DNA of 64,000 bases from Leifsonia virtsii (GCF_030433675.1 NZ_JAROCB010000005.1:62001-126000); one strand, 5' to 3'. Shown: positions 1 through 9,883, numbered from the stretch's first letter. Notes: generated by a model from the letters alone, not told the origin. Made by a program: numbers and translations.

Positions 1-818
1 TCGTTGACGAACTTCTTGAAGTCGTCGTCGCCGTGCTTCAGGCCGATGCCGTAGGGCTCCTTCGTGAAGGGCTGCCCGACCACCTTGATCTGCTTCTCGC
101 TGGCGGCGTCGCTGGCCAGCAGCGTGTAGTCCTGGACGTACGCGTCGCCGCGGCCCTGGATGAGCGCCTGCACGGCGGCCGGGTCGGTGCCGAACGCAGT
201 GACGGTCGCCTTCGGGGCGATCTTCGGCACCTCGGTGACGGCCGGCGTGTTGGCGCCGACGATCACGTTCTTGCCGTCGAGGTCCTTGTAGCTCTTGATG
301 TCCTTGTTGTCGCTCTTCACGGCGACAGCGAGGCCCGACTCGAAGTACGGGCCGGCGAAGTCGACCTGCTTGGCGCGCTCCTCGGTGATCGTGTACGTGT
401 TGAAGACGACGTCCACCGTGTCGTTCTGCAGCATCGCCTCGCGGGTCTCCGACGCCGGCGGGACGATCTCCACATTCGGCTTGCCGATGATGTAGGTGGC
501 GAGCAGCTTGGCCAGCTCCGCGTCGAAGCCGGTCACCTTGCTGGGGTCGGTCGGGTCCTGCTGCGAGAGCAGCGGGGCGTCGAGCGCCTCGGCGACGATG
601 AGCTTGCCGCGCTTCTTGATCTTCTCCATGGTCGAGCCGGAGAGGATCAGGTCGGCCTTCGCGACCGGCGCGCCGGCGAGCACGGAGTCTCCGGACGCGG
701 TGGAGCTGGCGTCGCTGCCGGGCAGCGCCGTGTTGCCGGAGCAGGCGGTGACGGCGAGCGTCACGGCCGCGAGCACGACGCCGGCGAAGACGCCCTTCTT
801 GCGGATGCTGCGGGTCAT
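1..818 (-). CDS. Polar amino-acid (glutamate-type) ABC transporter substrate-binding lipoprotein, C-terminus cut by window edge
   Basis: Secreted lipoprotein that would capture an amino acid outside the membrane and hand it to an ABC permease. The first 272 residues are visible. A basic N-terminus and hydrophobic stretch end in a lipobox (VTAC, Cys26), followed by an SBP_bac_3 fold: a KRGKLIVAEA start, then GFDAELA, QVDFAGPYFESG and KSYKDLDGKNVIVG segments typical of glutamate/glutamine binders. An AAAGGGAT ribosome site precedes the ATG. The ATPase gene lies 73 bases upstream on the same strand, so the two probably form an operon with permease genes beyond the window edge. Substrate specificity is inferred from family only. 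Confidence 0.9.
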   Translation of the reverse strand, partial: MTRSIRKKGVFAGVVLAAVTLAVTACSGNTALPGSDASSTASGDSVLAGAPVAKADLILSGSTMEKIKKRGKLIVAEALDAPLLSQQDPTDPSKVTGFDAELAKLLATYIIGKPNVEIVPPASETREAMLQNDTVDVVFNTYTITEERAKQVDFAGPYFESGLAVAVKSDNKDIKSYKDLDGKNVIVGANTPAVTEVPKIAPKATVTAFGTDPAAVQALIQGRGDAYVQDYTLLASDAASEKQIKVVGQPFTKEPYGIGLKHGDDDFKKFVN

Positions 819-891
819 GGGATGCATCCCTTTCTGATTGGAGGGGGGTGTGATGTGGAGCAGGTGGTGCGCGGCCTCGTGCGTGCGGGTT

Positions 892-1644
892 TCAGTGCGA
901 GAGCACGGAGGCCAGGAACGACTGCGCCCGCGCGGTGGCAGGCGAGTCGAAGAACTGTGCGGGCGGGGCCTGCTCGACGATCTGGCCGCGGTCCATGAAG
1001 ACCACGCGATCGGCGGCTCGGCGGGCGAAGCCCATCTCGTGGGTGACCACGATCATGGTCATGCCCTCCTTGGCGAGCGAGGTCATGACATCCAGCACCT
1101 CGCCGACCATCTCGGGGTCGAGGGCGCTGGTGGGCTCGTCGAACAGCATCACCTTGGGCTGCATGGCGAGCGCCCGCGCGATGGCGGCGCGCTGCTGCTG
1201 GCCGCCGGAGAGCTGCGCGGGGTGGCTGTGCGCCTTGTCGGCGATGCCGACGCGCTCCAGCAGCTCCATCGCCTGTGCCCGGGCGGCATCCTTGCCGAGC
1301 TTGCGCACCTTGAGTGGCGCGAGCGTGACGTTGTCGAGGATGGTGCGGTGCGCGAACAGGTTGAAGGACTGGAACACCATCCCGACCTCGGCGCGCAGCT
1401 TGGCGAGCGGGGCGCCCTCCTCCGGCAGCAGCTCGCCGTCGACGCGGATCTCGCCGGAGTCGATCGTCTCGAGCCGGTTGATCGAGCGGCAGAGCGTCGA
1501 CTTGCCGGAGCCGGACGGCCCGACCACCACCACGACCTCGCGCTCGGCGACATCCAGGTCGATGTTCTGGAGCACGTGGAGGTCGCCGAAGTGCTTGTCG
1601 ACCGCGCGCAGGCTCACCATCGGCCGGGCGTCCACTGCTGTCAT
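892..1644 (-). CDS. Polar amino-acid ABC transporter ATP-binding protein
   Basis: Cytoplasmic ATPase energising amino-acid import (GlnQ/GluA family), 250 aa. Walker [10 protein letters not shown] lies at residues 42-50, followed by Q-loop [10 protein letters not shown], signature LSGGQQQR, Walker [13 protein letters not shown] and switch His in VVTHEMGFA, so it looks fully active. The ATG chosen has GAGGA about ten bases upstream; the open frame continues about 100 residues further upstream with no family similarity. It is first in the minus-strand operon, ahead of the substrate-binding lipoprotein, and diverges from the ROK regulator gene. Confidence 0.93.
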   Translation of the reverse strand: MTAVDARPMVSLRAVDKHFGDLHVLQNIDLDVAEREVVVVVGPSGSGKSTLCRSINRLETIDSGEIRVDGELLPEEGAPLAKLRAEVGMVFQSFNLFAHRTILDNVTLAPLKVRKLGKDAARAQAMELLERVGIADKAHSHPAQLSGGQQQRAAIARALAMQPKVMLFDEPTSALDPEMVGEVLDVMTSLAKEGMTMIVVTHEMGFARRAADRVVFMDRGQIVEQAPPAQFFDSPATARAQSFLASVLSH

Positions 1645-1813
1645 CGGAGGTTCCTCGCATCGTCTTCGGGCAGGTTTCGATGAGCGTACTAAGTGTCTGC
1701 CGTTTATCGCAATATCAAAATTAGTTAATGCGAAATCGAACGAAGTCGGTACAGTATTCTTCAACGCAGCGGAGGCACACCCGACCTCCGCGAGTCGAGG
1801 GGACGCGGCAGTG

Positions 1814-3013
1814 GTGAGTACGACAGGGCCGAGCACGATGGAGGTCGCGCCCACGCACGCCGGGCATGGAACGCCCGGCGGCATCCTGGACCTGGTGCGG
1901 TCCGGCCGCTCCCGATCGCGCGCCGACATCGCCCGCAGCACGGGGCTCTCGCCCTCCACCGTCTCGCAGCGCGTCGACTCCCTGATCGCCGCCGGCTACC
2001 TGCGCGAGGCCGGCGCCGGCGTCTCGCAGGGCGGGCGCCGCCCGCGCGCCCTCGAGGTGGATGCGTCCACCGGCGTCGTCTGCGCCGCCGACCTGGGCTC
2101 GCACCACGCGACCTTCGGGCTCATCGACCTCGGCGGACACCTCATCGCCTCACGCACGGAGCAGACCGACATCTCCGCCGGCCCCGCCGCGATCCTCCGC
2201 TGGATCGCCGAGGTCGCCGCCGAGCTGACCGCCGAGCACGCCCAGCCGGGGCAGACGCTCCGCGGCTTCGGCGTCGGGCTGCCCGGTCCGGTCGACTCGA
2301 ACACCGGCCGCATGGTGTCGCCCTCGCGCATGCCGGGCTGGAACGGGGTGGATGTGGCGGCCGAGCTGAGCCGCATCACCGGTCTGCCCGCCGCCGCCGA
2401 CAACGACGCCAACCTCATGGCCCTCGGCGAGTACGACAGCCTCGGCGCCGACGTCGGCGAACTCGTCTTCGTCAAGGCCGGTTCGAGCATCGGCTGCGGC
2501 ATCGTCGCCTTCGGCGGCGTCTACCACGGCCACCACGGCATGGCCGGCGACATCAGCCACGTCACCGTCCCCGGCGCCCCCGCCGTGCTGTGCTCGTGCG
2601 GGCGGATCGGGTGCCTGGACGCCGTCGCCGGCGGCGCTGCCATCGTGCAGTCGCTGCGCGCCTCCGGGGTGGACGTGACCGACACGCGCGACGTGCTGGC
2701 CCTCGCCCGCGACGCCCACCCGCGCGCCACGCAGGAGCTGCGCGAGGCGGGCCTCCGCACCGGTGGCGTGCTCGCCACCATCATGAACTTCTTCAACCCG
2801 CAGCGTCTGGTGCTCGGCGGCATCCTCGGCGAGGCGGACGCCTTCGTCGCCGGCGTGCGCTCGGCGATCTACTCGGACTGCCTGCCGATGATCACCGACC
2901 AGCTCGACATCGCGGTGAGCGTCGCGAAGGAGCACGCGGGCATCCGCGGCGCCGGCCGGCTCATCCTCGACTCCGTCTTCGACCCGGCCGCCGTCGACCT
3001 CGTCGTGCGATGA
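1814..3013 (+). CDS. ROK family transcriptional regulator
   Basis: Sugar-responsive repressor of the NagC/XylR type, about 399 aa. An N-terminal winged helix-turn-helix ([20 protein letters not shown]) is followed by an ASKHA sugar-kinase-like domain with [14 protein letters not shown], an [10 protein letters not shown] segment, catalytic-loop-like [12 protein letters not shown] and the zinc-binding [10 protein letters not shown] motif of ROK proteins. The start is a GTG with GAGGGG eight bases upstream; another in-frame GTG and an ATG lie within 25 bases. It overlaps the next gene by ATGA, so the oxidoreductase is translationally coupled and is probably part of the same sugar pathway. The effector is unknown. 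Confidence 0.9.
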   Translation: MSTTGPSTMEVAPTHAGHGTPGGILDLVRSGRSRSRADIARSTGLSPSTVSQRVDSLIAAGYLREAGAGVSQGGRRPRALEVDASTGVVCAADLGSHHATFGLIDLGGHLIASRTEQTDISAGPAAILRWIAEVAAELTAEHAQPGQTLRGFGVGLPGPVDSNTGRMVSPSRMPGWNGVDVAAELSRITGLPAAADNDANLMALGEYDSLGADVGELVFVKAGSSIGCGIVAFGGVYHGHHGMAGDISHVTVPGAPAVLCSCGRIGCLDAVAGGAAIVQSLRASGVDVTDTRDVLALARDAHPRATQELREAGLRTGGVLATIMNFFNPQRLVLGGILGEADAFVAGVRSAIYSDCLPMITDQLDIAVSVAKEHAGIRGAGRLILDSVFDPAAVDLVVR

Positions 3014-3918
3014 GCCACGGGGTCGCCGTCGTCGGAGCGGGCCGGATGGGCCGCGCCCACTCGCAGGCTTGGGCTGCCAACGGTGTGCCGGTGCTCTGGG
3101 CGGTGTCGCCGCGGACCCGGCCGGAGCTCCCCGCCGCGCCCGCCGCCCGCTGGGCCACCGACCTCGCCGAGGCGCTCTCAGACCCGGCGGTCACGATCGT
3201 CTCCGTCTGCACGCCGACGCCCTCGCACGCGGAGCTCGCGATCCGGGCACTGGAAGCCGGCCGCAGCGTCCTGCTCGAGAAGCCGATCGCGCTGACCCTT
3301 GCCGACGCGCAGCGGGTGGCCGAGGTCGCCGCCCGGGCGCCGGGCGCGCTCATGGTGGCGCACGTCGTCCGGTTCTTCCCCGGCTACGCCGCGCTCGCGT
3401 CGCGCGTCGCCGCCGGCTCGGTCGGGCGGCCTCGGCTCGTGCGGGCGTCCCGGGTGTCGGCGAGACCGGTCGGCTACGACTGGCTGGACGACGAGGAGCG
3501 GTCGGGCGGGATGCTCGTCGACTTTGCCATCCACGACCTCGATCAGGCGAACGCGTACCTGGGCCGCGCGGTCGCGGTGACCAGTGTCCCGGCCGGCGGT
3601 GCGGGTTTCGGAGTGCCGACGGCGACCACCGTCGAGTACGCCGGCGGCGGTGTCGCTCAGGTGCTCAGCGTCTCCGACCTTCCGGAGGGGCAGCCGTTCA
3701 CCACCGGTCTCGAGGTGGTGGGCGATGCCGGAATGGATGCGGCGCAGCCGGACGCAGGGGACGCCTTCGCCGAGCAGGCCCGCTACTTCCTCTCCTGCGT
3801 CGACGGCGGCGTCCCGCCCGAGCGCGCCCCCGTCGCGGCGGCGGTCGATGCGCTCCGGGTGGCCCTCGCCGCACGAGAGTCCGCGCGGACGGGACGGCGC
3901 GTCGAGCTCGGCGGGTAG
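3010..3918 (+). CDS. Gfo/Idh/MocA family NAD(P)-dependent oxidoreductase
   Basis: Predicted sugar or inositol dehydrogenase, 302 aa, slightly short for the family. An N-terminal Rossmann motif VVGAGRMGRAH (about residues 7-17) and the family EKP motif (LLEKPIALTLADA) are present. The C-terminal half has the usual G-G-x-L-x-D-x-x-I-H-D-L-D element (SGGMLVDFAIHDLD), which carries the likely catalytic His. Start ATG overlaps the ROK regulator stop, and a GH13 glucosidase begins nine bases downstream, suggesting carbohydrate metabolism. The exact substrate cannot be read from sequence. Confidence 0.88.
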   Translation: MSHGVAVVGAGRMGRAHSQAWAANGVPVLWAVSPRTRPELPAAPAARWATDLAEALSDPAVTIVSVCTPTPSHAELAIRALEAGRSVLLEKPIALTLADAQRVAEVAARAPGALMVAHVVRFFPGYAALASRVAAGSVGRPRLVRASRVSARPVGYDWLDDEERSGGMLVDFAIHDLDQANAYLGRAVAVTSVPAGGAGFGVPTATTVEYAGGGVAQVLSVSDLPEGQPFTTGLEVVGDAGMDAAQPDAGDAFAEQARYFLSCVDGGVPPERAPVAAAVDALRVALAARESARTGRRVELGG

Positions 3919-3927
3919 GGTGGCCCC

Positions 3928-5631
3928 GTGAACGACAAGTGGTGGCAGTCGGCGGTCGTGTACCAGGTGTATCCGCGGAGCTTCGCGGACAGCGACGGCG
4001 ACGGCATCGGCGACCTGCGGGGCATCATCCAGCACCTCGACTACCTGAAGACCCTCGGCGTCGACGTGGTCTGGCTCTCGCCGATCTACGCCTCGCCGCA
4101 CGACGACAACGGCTACGACATCAGCGACTACCGCGCGATCGACCCGCTGTTCGGCACCTTCGAGGACTTCGACGAGCTGCTGGAGGGCCTGCACGCGCGC
4201 GGCATGAAGCTCGTCATGGACCTCGTGGTGAACCACACCTCCGACGAGCACCCCTGGTTCATCGAGTCGGCCTCCTCCACCGACAACCCGAAGCGCGACT
4301 GGTACTGGTGGCGTCCGGCCCGCGAGGGCCACCGCCCCGGCGAGCAGGGCGCCGAACCCAACAACTGGGGCTCCTTCTTCTCCGGCCCCGCGTGGCAGCT
4401 CGACCCGCAGACCGGCGAGTACTACCTCCACCTGTTCTCCCGCAAGCAGCCGGACCTCAACTGGGAGAACCCGGAGGTGCGCGCGGCCGTCTACGAGATG
4501 ATGAACTGGTGGCTCGACCGCGGTGTCGACGGCTTCCGGATGGACGTCATCAACTTCATCTCCAAGGTCACCGACCTGCCGGACGGCGAGGTCCCGGAGG
4601 GGGGCCTGTTCGGCGACGCGTCCCCCTACTTCGTCGATGGCCCGCGCATCCACGAGTTCCTGCACGAGATGCACCAGCGGGTGTTCACCGGCCGCGGCGA
4701 CCGCTACCTGACGGTGGGGGAGATGCCCGGGGTGACCATCGCGGAGGCGCGGCGGTTCACCGACCCGGCCAACGCCGAGGTCGACATGGTGTTCCAGTTC
4801 GAGCACGTCGACCTCGACCACGGCCCCGGCGGCAAGTGGGACCACCGGCCCGCGAGCGTGCTCGACCTGAAGCGCAACCTGAGCTCGTGGCAGGAGGGCC
4901 TCGCCGGCGTCGGCTGGAACAGCCTCTACTGGAACAACCACGATCAGCCGCGGGTGGTCAGCCGGTTCGGCGACGACGGCGAGCACCGGGTGGCGTCCGC
5001 GAAGGCGCTCGGCACCGTCCTGCACCTGATGCGCGGGACGCCGTACGTCTACCAGGGCGAGGAGCTCGGGATGACGAATGTGCCGTTCGAGACGATCGGG
5101 GACTTCCGCGACATCGAGTCGCTCAACCACTACGCCGAGGCGGTCGACATCCTCGGTGAGCCGGCGGAGGAGGTGCTTTCGGCGCTGCGCCGGACCAGCC
5201 GCGACAACGCCAGGACGCCGATGCAGTGGACCGCCGGCCCGAATGCGGGCTTCACCAGCGGCATCCCGTGGATCGCGGCCAACCCGAACGCCGCGACCAT
5301 CAACGCCGACGCCGAGGTCGCGGATCCCGACTCCGTGTTCGCGCATTACCGGGCGCTGATCGACCTGCGGCACCGGTCGGACGTCGTCGCCCGCGGCGAC
5401 TACCGGCTCGTGCTCGCCGACCACCCGCAGGTGTTCGCGTACACGCGTTCGCTCGACGGTGCGTCTCTGCTCGTACTGGCGAACCTGACCGGCTCGCCTG
5501 CGTCGTTCGACCCGGCGGAGCTGACCGGCTGGGCAGGCGCCGAGCCCGTGCTCACCAACCTCGGTGCCGCGACAGGCGTCGCGGACGGCGTGCTGCGACC
5601 GTGGGAGGCCGTGGTCTTCGCGCGCGGCTGA
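3928..5631 (+). CDS. GH13 alpha-glucosidase, oligo-1,6-glucosidase-like
   Basis: Cytoplasmic glycoside hydrolase of 567 aa acting on short alpha-glucosides such as isomaltose, maltose or sucrose. The AVVYQVYPRSFADSDGDGIGDL start is diagnostic of the GH13 oligo-1,6-glucosidase group. Catalytic residues are visible: nucleophile Asp206 in GFRMD, acid Glu265 in VGEMPG, and transition-state Asp339 in NNHDQ. No signal peptide. The GTG start sits six bases after a TAGGGT hexamer whose first three bases are the stop of the previous gene, so an internal leaderless promoter is likely. Exact specificity is inferred. Confidence 0.92.
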   Translation: MNDKWWQSAVVYQVYPRSFADSDGDGIGDLRGIIQHLDYLKTLGVDVVWLSPIYASPHDDNGYDISDYRAIDPLFGTFEDFDELLEGLHARGMKLVMDLVVNHTSDEHPWFIESASSTDNPKRDWYWWRPAREGHRPGEQGAEPNNWGSFFSGPAWQLDPQTGEYYLHLFSRKQPDLNWENPEVRAAVYEMMNWWLDRGVDGFRMDVINFISKVTDLPDGEVPEGGLFGDASPYFVDGPRIHEFLHEMHQRVFTGRGDRYLTVGEMPGVTIAEARRFTDPANAEVDMVFQFEHVDLDHGPGGKWDHRPASVLDLKRNLSSWQEGLAGVGWNSLYWNNHDQPRVVSRFGDDGEHRVASAKALGTVLHLMRGTPYVYQGEELGMTNVPFETIGDFRDIESLNHYAEAVDILGEPAEEVLSALRRTSRDNARTPMQWTAGPNAGFTSGIPWIAANPNAATINADAEVADPDSVFAHYRALIDLRHRSDVVARGDYRLVLADHPQVFAYTRSLDGASLLVLANLTGSPASFDPAELTGWAGAEPVLTNLGAATGVADGVLRPWEAVVFARG

Positions 5632-5705
5632 GCCGACCGGCTCGACCGGCTCCTTGTGCGCCGCCGCCTGCGGGTGTGTGATGGGCGGCACGGACGGGAG
5701 GGACC

Positions 5706-6155
5706 ATGGGCAATTTCGTAGCGCGAGCGGAAGTGGACGTGGCTGCGCCGCGGCGGATCGTCTGGGACGTGCTCACGAGCAACGGGTCGCGGCCGGAGAT
5801 CCTGTTCGGGGCACGGGTCGAGTCCGAGTGGAGGCTCGGGTCCGCGATCACGTGGAGCGGCGAGTACGAGGGCAGGACGTTCGAGGATCATGGCCGGATC
5901 GTCGAACTCGAGGATCTGCAGGAGCCGTGGCGGATCGTCCTGACCCACTTCAGCCCGTTGAGCGGCCTGCCGGATGTGCCGGAGAACTACCACTCGCTCC
6001 GGTTCGAGCTCGACGAGATCGACGGTGGCACGCGGGTGACGCTGGATCAGGACAACAACCCGACGCGCGAGGCGGCGGAGCATTCGCAGGCCAACTGGGC
6101 GCAGATGCTCCGCGGGGTGAAGACGGTGGCGGAGCGGGAGGCGGCGGCTCGGTAG
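5706..6155 (+). CDS. SRPBCC (START-like, AHSA1/polyketide-cyclase type) domain protein
   Basis: Small cytoplasmic protein of 149 aa forming a helix-grip ligand-binding fold. The N-terminal pattern ARAEVDVAAPRRIVWDVLTS and the C-terminal long-helix pattern NWAQMLRGVKTVAE are typical. The ATG is preceded by GGGAGGG. Many such proteins bind hydrophobic ligands or accompany regulators; nothing here fixes a ligand. It converges on the TetR gene three bases downstream. Confidence 0.85.
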   Translation: MGNFVARAEVDVAAPRRIVWDVLTSNGSRPEILFGARVESEWRLGSAITWSGEYEGRTFEDHGRIVELEDLQEPWRIVLTHFSPLSGLPDVPENYHSLRFELDEIDGGTRVTLDQDNNPTREAAEHSQANWAQMLRGVKTVAEREAAAR

Positions 6156-6158
6156 CCG

Positions 6159-6743
6159 TCAGTCGCCGAAGGCCTCGCGCAGGAAGGCGTCGAGGAAGAC
6201 GTCGAACGCGTGCACCGTCGCGGTGCGGTCGCCGCTCATCAGGTAGCCGAAGTGCAGGCCTGCGGCCGAGTCGACCAGCCAGTGCGCGAGCACGCCGGCG
6301 CGGCGGGTTTCGACGCCCTGCTTCTTGAGCCACGACTTCACGGTGTCGCGCCACCCGGTGAATGCGGTGGTGATGCGCTTGCCGATGTCGGGGTCGATGG
6401 GTTCGAGCGCGCCGGCCTCGAACTGGAGGCGGAGGGCGGTGCGGTTGTTCTCGCGCAGGGAGTGGCGGAACGCCTCCTTGTACCAGTCGCGGAACTGGTC
6501 GCGGTCGAAGGCGGTCACGTCGACGCCGACGAGCGACTCGCTCTGCTGGCGCACGCCCTCCTCGAGGATGGCGTCGATCATCTCCTGCCGGGAACCGAAG
6601 TGGTAGACGAAGGAGTAGGTGCTGACCCCGAGCGCGCTGGCGAGGCTGCGGAAGGTCATACGGGAGAGCGGCTCGGTCGCCACATGGTCCATGATGCGGC
6701 CGAGCAGCTCGGGCTTCCGGTTCGGATCTGGCGTTCGTCCCAC
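6159..6743 (-). CDS. TetR/AcrR family transcriptional regulator
   Basis: Predicted 194-aa ligand-responsive repressor. The N-terminal helix-turn-helix is visible (LSRMTFRSLASALGVSTYSFVYHFGSRQEMIDAI, residues about 22-57) and the C-terminal domain is variable. The GTG start is six bases after TAATGT, consistent with a leaderless transcript. No clear dyad operator was found in the short upstream gap. The target is unknown; the neighbour in the same direction is a penicillin-binding protein gene. Confidence 0.88.
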   Translation of the reverse strand: MGRTPDPNRKPELLGRIMDHVATEPLSRMTFRSLASALGVSTYSFVYHFGSRQEMIDAILEEGVRQQSESLVGVDVTAFDRDQFRDWYKEAFRHSLRENNRTALRLQFEAGALEPIDPDIGKRITTAFTGWRDTVKSWLKKQGVETRRAGVLAHWLVDSAAGLHFGYLMSGDRTATVHAFDVFLDAFLREAFGD

Positions 6744-6842
6744 GCCATAACATTAGTCCGAATATCGCGCCAGATGGCTAGACACCTGTGGCGCAGGGAC
6801 CCGACGATTCCGAGCCCGGTCCGTCCGGATCGGCGGCCGGGG

Positions 6843-9143
6843 TCACGGCTTCCCTGGCTTCGCCGGACCTCCCTGATTGCCGCCCTGGCCCGGTCCGCCG
6901 CCCTGGCCGCCCTGGCCCGTGCCGCCACCGGTGCCAGGCGCCGGCGCGGTGGGCGACGTCGGCCCGGTCTGCTTGGGCGGCGTGGGGGCCGTCGTGTACT
7001 TGGCGTTCGGCGACGGGAAGGCCGCGCCTCCATATGCCGCGTTCAATGCGGTCAGGATGCGCTTGGCGATGGCGAACTTGACGTTGCCGCCGCCGATGCC
7101 CTGGAAGCTCTGGCTCCGCAGTGCCACCTGACCCTGCACGTTGCCCACCCACGTCGCCTGAGCGACCTTCGTGGTGGAGGTCACCAGCCAGTTCTCGAGC
7201 GAGTTGTCCGTCGTTCCGGTCTTGCCGAAGATCGGCACGCCGTCGCCCGGGTTGGCGGAAGCCGCCGTGCCGCCGCCCCGCAACACACCCTGAAGCGCGT
7301 AGATCGCCGCCGCCGCGATCTGGGGGTCGATCGGCGTGGCGGAGCAGGTGGACTTCGGGACGGCGTGCTCCGCACCGTTCGCGTCGACGATCTTGTCGAT
7401 GGCGATCGGGCTGCAGGCGACGCCGTTGTTGGCGAGCCCGGCGTAGGCGGTCGCCATCGTCAGCGGGGCGATGTAGTTGGTGCCGAGCACGGCGGAGGGG
7501 TTCGACATGAACGGGTTCTGAGCCTCGTCGGCTCCGTGCACCAGGAGGTCCTGGGCGCGCTGCTTGATGCCGCAGAGGTCGAGCTGGGTCGCCATCTTCG
7601 CGAAGATCGTGTTGATGGACTGTGCCGTCGCGTTCATCACCGTTGTGGAGGTGACGGACTCGCCTTCGTCGTTGGAGACGTTCCACGGTGCGCCGCCGAT
7701 GTCGTTGCACGGATCGCTCGCGTGGAACTGGTTCTGCGGGAAGACGTGCTGCGTCCCGTTAACCGACTGGTAGAGCGAGTGCCCCTCCTGCAGCCACTCG
7801 AGCAGGTCGAACACCTTGTAGGCGGATCCGGTCTGGAAGCCCTCCGAGCCGCCGTAGTCGTAGTCGGTGTTGTAGTTGACGGCCGTCGTGCCGGGAGCCG
7901 GGGCCGCGGTGTTGTCGTATTGCCGGTTCTGCACCATGGTCACGACGCGGCCGGTCCCGACCTCGACGGAGACGTTCGAGGACCCGAGGTCGAGCCGCGG
8001 GCTGGTCGGCGGGATGTAGGCACTGATCGCCTGCTGCGCCTGGTTCTGGAGGTCCAGGTTGAGCGTGGTGTAGATCTTGAGGCCGCCACGGGTGAGGTAG
8101 TTGGTCCGGTCGTCCTCGGTCTTGCCGAAGATCGAGCTCTGCTCGATGGTGCGCTCGACGTAGTCGCAGAAGAACGCGGCGTTGTACTGCTGGGCCGTCA
8201 TGCAGCCGTTCTGCGTCGGCGTGATCTTCGGCTCCACCTTCGTGGCGCGCGCGGCGTCGTGCTCCTCCTTGGTGATCTTGCCGTTGGTGAGCATCCGGTC
8301 GAGCACGTAGTTGCGCCGGTCGAGGGTCTCTTTGTACCCGTTGGCCGCGCCGTTCTCCTTGCTGTCGGGTCGGTCGATCCGCAGGTTGTCCGGGTTGTTG
8401 AGGATGGCGATCAGGGTCGCCGCCTGCTGCAGATTCACATCCTTCGCCGCGACCCCGAAGTAGTACTCCGCCGCCGACTGGACGCCGTACACGCGGCCGC
8501 CGAACAGCGCGATGTTCAGGTAGCTCTGAAGGATCTCGTTCTTCGAGTACTCCTTCTCGAGCCCGATCGCGTAGCGCATCTCCTTGAGCTTGCGGGAGGG
8601 GTCGACCTTGGTCGCGTCGTCGTAGCACGCTTCATAGACCGCCAGCTGCTTCTTCTGCACCGCGTCGGTCGCCGTCGGGTCGGGCTGCTTGTTCTCACAC
8701 CGCTGGACGAGGATGTTCTTCACGTACTGCTGGGTGATGGACGATCCGCCCTGCACCGACTTGTGCAGCGCCGTCAGCACCGCGCCGCGCAGCGTCCCGG
8801 AGACGTCGACGCCGCCGTGCTCGTAGAACCGCGGGTCCTCCGTCGCGATCGCGGCGTCTTTGAGGTTCTGCGAGATCGCATCCCAGCCCACCTCGACGCG
8901 GTTCTGCGAGTAGAAGGTGGCGATCGGGACTTGCTGGCCGTTGCTGAGCGCGTACATCGTGGAGGCCTGCGCGAGCGGCTCCACCTTGATGTACTCGGGC
9001 AGGCCGTCGAAGACGCTGATGGTCGAGTCGGCCGCACTCCCCGTCAGTGCGACGGCGGGTGTCACCGCCGCAGCCGCGAGCACGCCGGCCACACCGCTCA
9101 GTGCCACGAATCCGGCAAGCGCAGGCGCCCATCCCCATCTCAC
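6843..9143 (-). CDS. Class A penicillin-binding protein (bifunctional transglycosylase/transpeptidase)
   Basis: Membrane-anchored peptidoglycan synthase, about 766 aa. An N-terminal membrane segment is followed by a GT51 glycosyltransferase domain (catalytic Glu102 in ATEDPRFYEHGG, then GGSSITQQYVKN) and a transpeptidase with SAYK (Ser440), SIN (Ser509) and KTGTT (Lys641). A Gly/Pro/Gln-rich C-terminal tail of about 60 residues follows. The GTG start is preceded by GAGGGAGAAG; an upstream ATG would add 27 Arg-rich residues and cannot be excluded. Tyr in place of Phe in the SxxK box is unusual but compatible with activity. Confidence 0.93.
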   Translation of the reverse strand: MRWGWAPALAGFVALSGVAGVLAAAAVTPAVALTGSAADSTISVFDGLPEYIKVEPLAQASTMYALSNGQQVPIATFYSQNRVEVGWDAISQNLKDAAIATEDPRFYEHGGVDVSGTLRGAVLTALHKSVQGGSSITQQYVKNILVQRCENKQPDPTATDAVQKKQLAVYEACYDDATKVDPSRKLKEMRYAIGLEKEYSKNEILQSYLNIALFGGRVYGVQSAAEYYFGVAAKDVNLQQAATLIAILNNPDNLRIDRPDSKENGAANGYKETLDRRNYVLDRMLTNGKITKEEHDAARATKVEPKITPTQNGCMTAQQYNAAFFCDYVERTIEQSSIFGKTEDDRTNYLTRGGLKIYTTLNLDLQNQAQQAISAYIPPTSPRLDLGSSNVSVEVGTGRVVTMVQNRQYDNTAAPAPGTTAVNYNTDYDYGGSEGFQTGSAYKVFDLLEWLQEGHSLYQSVNGTQHVFPQNQFHASDPCNDIGGAPWNVSNDEGESVTSTTVMNATAQSINTIFAKMATQLDLCGIKQRAQDLLVHGADEAQNPFMSNPSAVLGTNYIAPLTMATAYAGLANNGVACSPIAIDKIVDANGAEHAVPKSTCSATPIDPQIAAAAIYALQGVLRGGGTAASANPGDGVPIFGKTGTTDNSLENWLVTSTTKVAQATWVGNVQGQVALRSQSFQGIGGGNVKFAIAKRILTALNAAYGGAAFPSPNAKYTTAPTPPKQTGPTSPTAPAPGTGGGTGQGGQGGGPGQGGNQGGPAKPGKP

Positions 9144-9268
9144 GCGTCTTCTCCCTCGTTCACGACCATTCGTCCGTGGCGGCAATGTTACGCGTCGCCG
9201 GCGAGCGATCCGCGAGGCCGACACTCAGGTTGTGGAGAGAGCGAACGCCTGAGGGCCTGTGGGCACGT

Positions 9269-9739
9269 TCAGACGTCGTCGCGCAGCTTCTCGCACAGCC
9301 GCGCGAGGGTCTCCAGTTCGTCGGGCGTGAGCCGGCCTCCGACACGCTCGGTGATCGTCTTCATGTGATCGACCGCGACCTGCCGGAACATCTCGAACCC
9401 CGTGTCGGTGAGCCGGATCACCGTGCCGCGCGCGTCGGACGGCTCCGGGCACTTGGCCACGAGCCCCTGCGCCACGAGCCGGTCCACGAGCCGGCTGACG
9501 CTCGGTTGCGTGAGCAGGACGTGCTTGTTGAGTTCGCGCAGCCGCAGCGAGCGGTCGGGCTGGCGGGAGAGGTTGAACAGCACGTCGTACTCGTTGAAGG
9601 AGATGTCCCGCGTCGGGAACTCGGCCGCCAGCGTCCTCATGACCGCGACCTGGGCCCGGAACAGCGACTCCCAGGCCGCCACTGCGCTGATGCGGGCCCG
9701 CGTGGGCGACGTCACTTCCGTCGCCGCGTTCTCCGCCAT
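9269..9739 (-). CDS. MarR family transcriptional regulator
   Basis: 156-aa winged-helix regulator: LRLRELNKHVLLTQPSVSRLVDRLVAQGLVAK is the recognition helix plus wing, and SDARGTVIRLTDTG is the beta-hairpin region of MarR proteins. A strong GAGGAGGA ribosome site precedes the ATG. A small dyad (GATGC-attc-GCATC) about 25 bases upstream may be its own operator. Neighbours give no clear target. Confidence 0.88.
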   Translation of the reverse strand: MAENAATEVTSPTRARISAVAAWESLFRAQVAVMRTLAAEFPTRDISFNEYDVLFNLSRQPDRSLRLRELNKHVLLTQPSVSRLVDRLVAQGLVAKCPEPSDARGTVIRLTDTGFEMFRQVAVDHMKTITERVGGRLTPDELETLARLCEKLRDDV

Positions 9740-9762
9740 GACCGTCCTCCTCTAACAAGCTC

Positions 9763-9776
9763 GATGCATTCGCATC
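9763..9776. promoter_or_regulatory. Candidate operator dyad upstream of the MarR gene
   Basis: GATGC and GCATC arms separated by ATTC, about 24 bases before the MarR start codon. The position suits autoregulation. The dyad is short and could occur by chance. Confidence 0.35.
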
Positions 9777-9849
9777 TTCTCATCATGAGCAGGGAGAAGC
9801 ATCCGTGCCACCACTGGCCGGATGTGGGTGACCGCCGGGAGAAAAGATC

Positions 9850-9883
9850 GAGGGCCGGCCGCAGAGGCTAGCGGCCGGCCCTC
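9850..9883 (-). terminator. Strong hairpin, probable minus-strand terminator
   Basis: Perfect 13-base inverted repeat (GAGGGCCGGCCGC and its complement) with an 8-base loop. On the minus strand it is followed by GATCTTTTCTC, a short U-tract. It lies downstream of the DUF6069 gene and upstream of the MarR gene, so it would insulate the two. Confidence 0.6.

Noticed and set aside
3178-5691. 837-codon minus-strand open frame over the oxidoreductase and GH13 genes
   Set aside because: A codon-position shadow of well-conserved plus-strand enzymes; composition is Arg/Val/His-rich and shows no family features.
6210-9368. 1,052-codon plus-strand open frame over the TetR and PBP genes
   Set aside because: Antisense to a complete class A PBP with all catalytic motifs; no domain in the plus frame.
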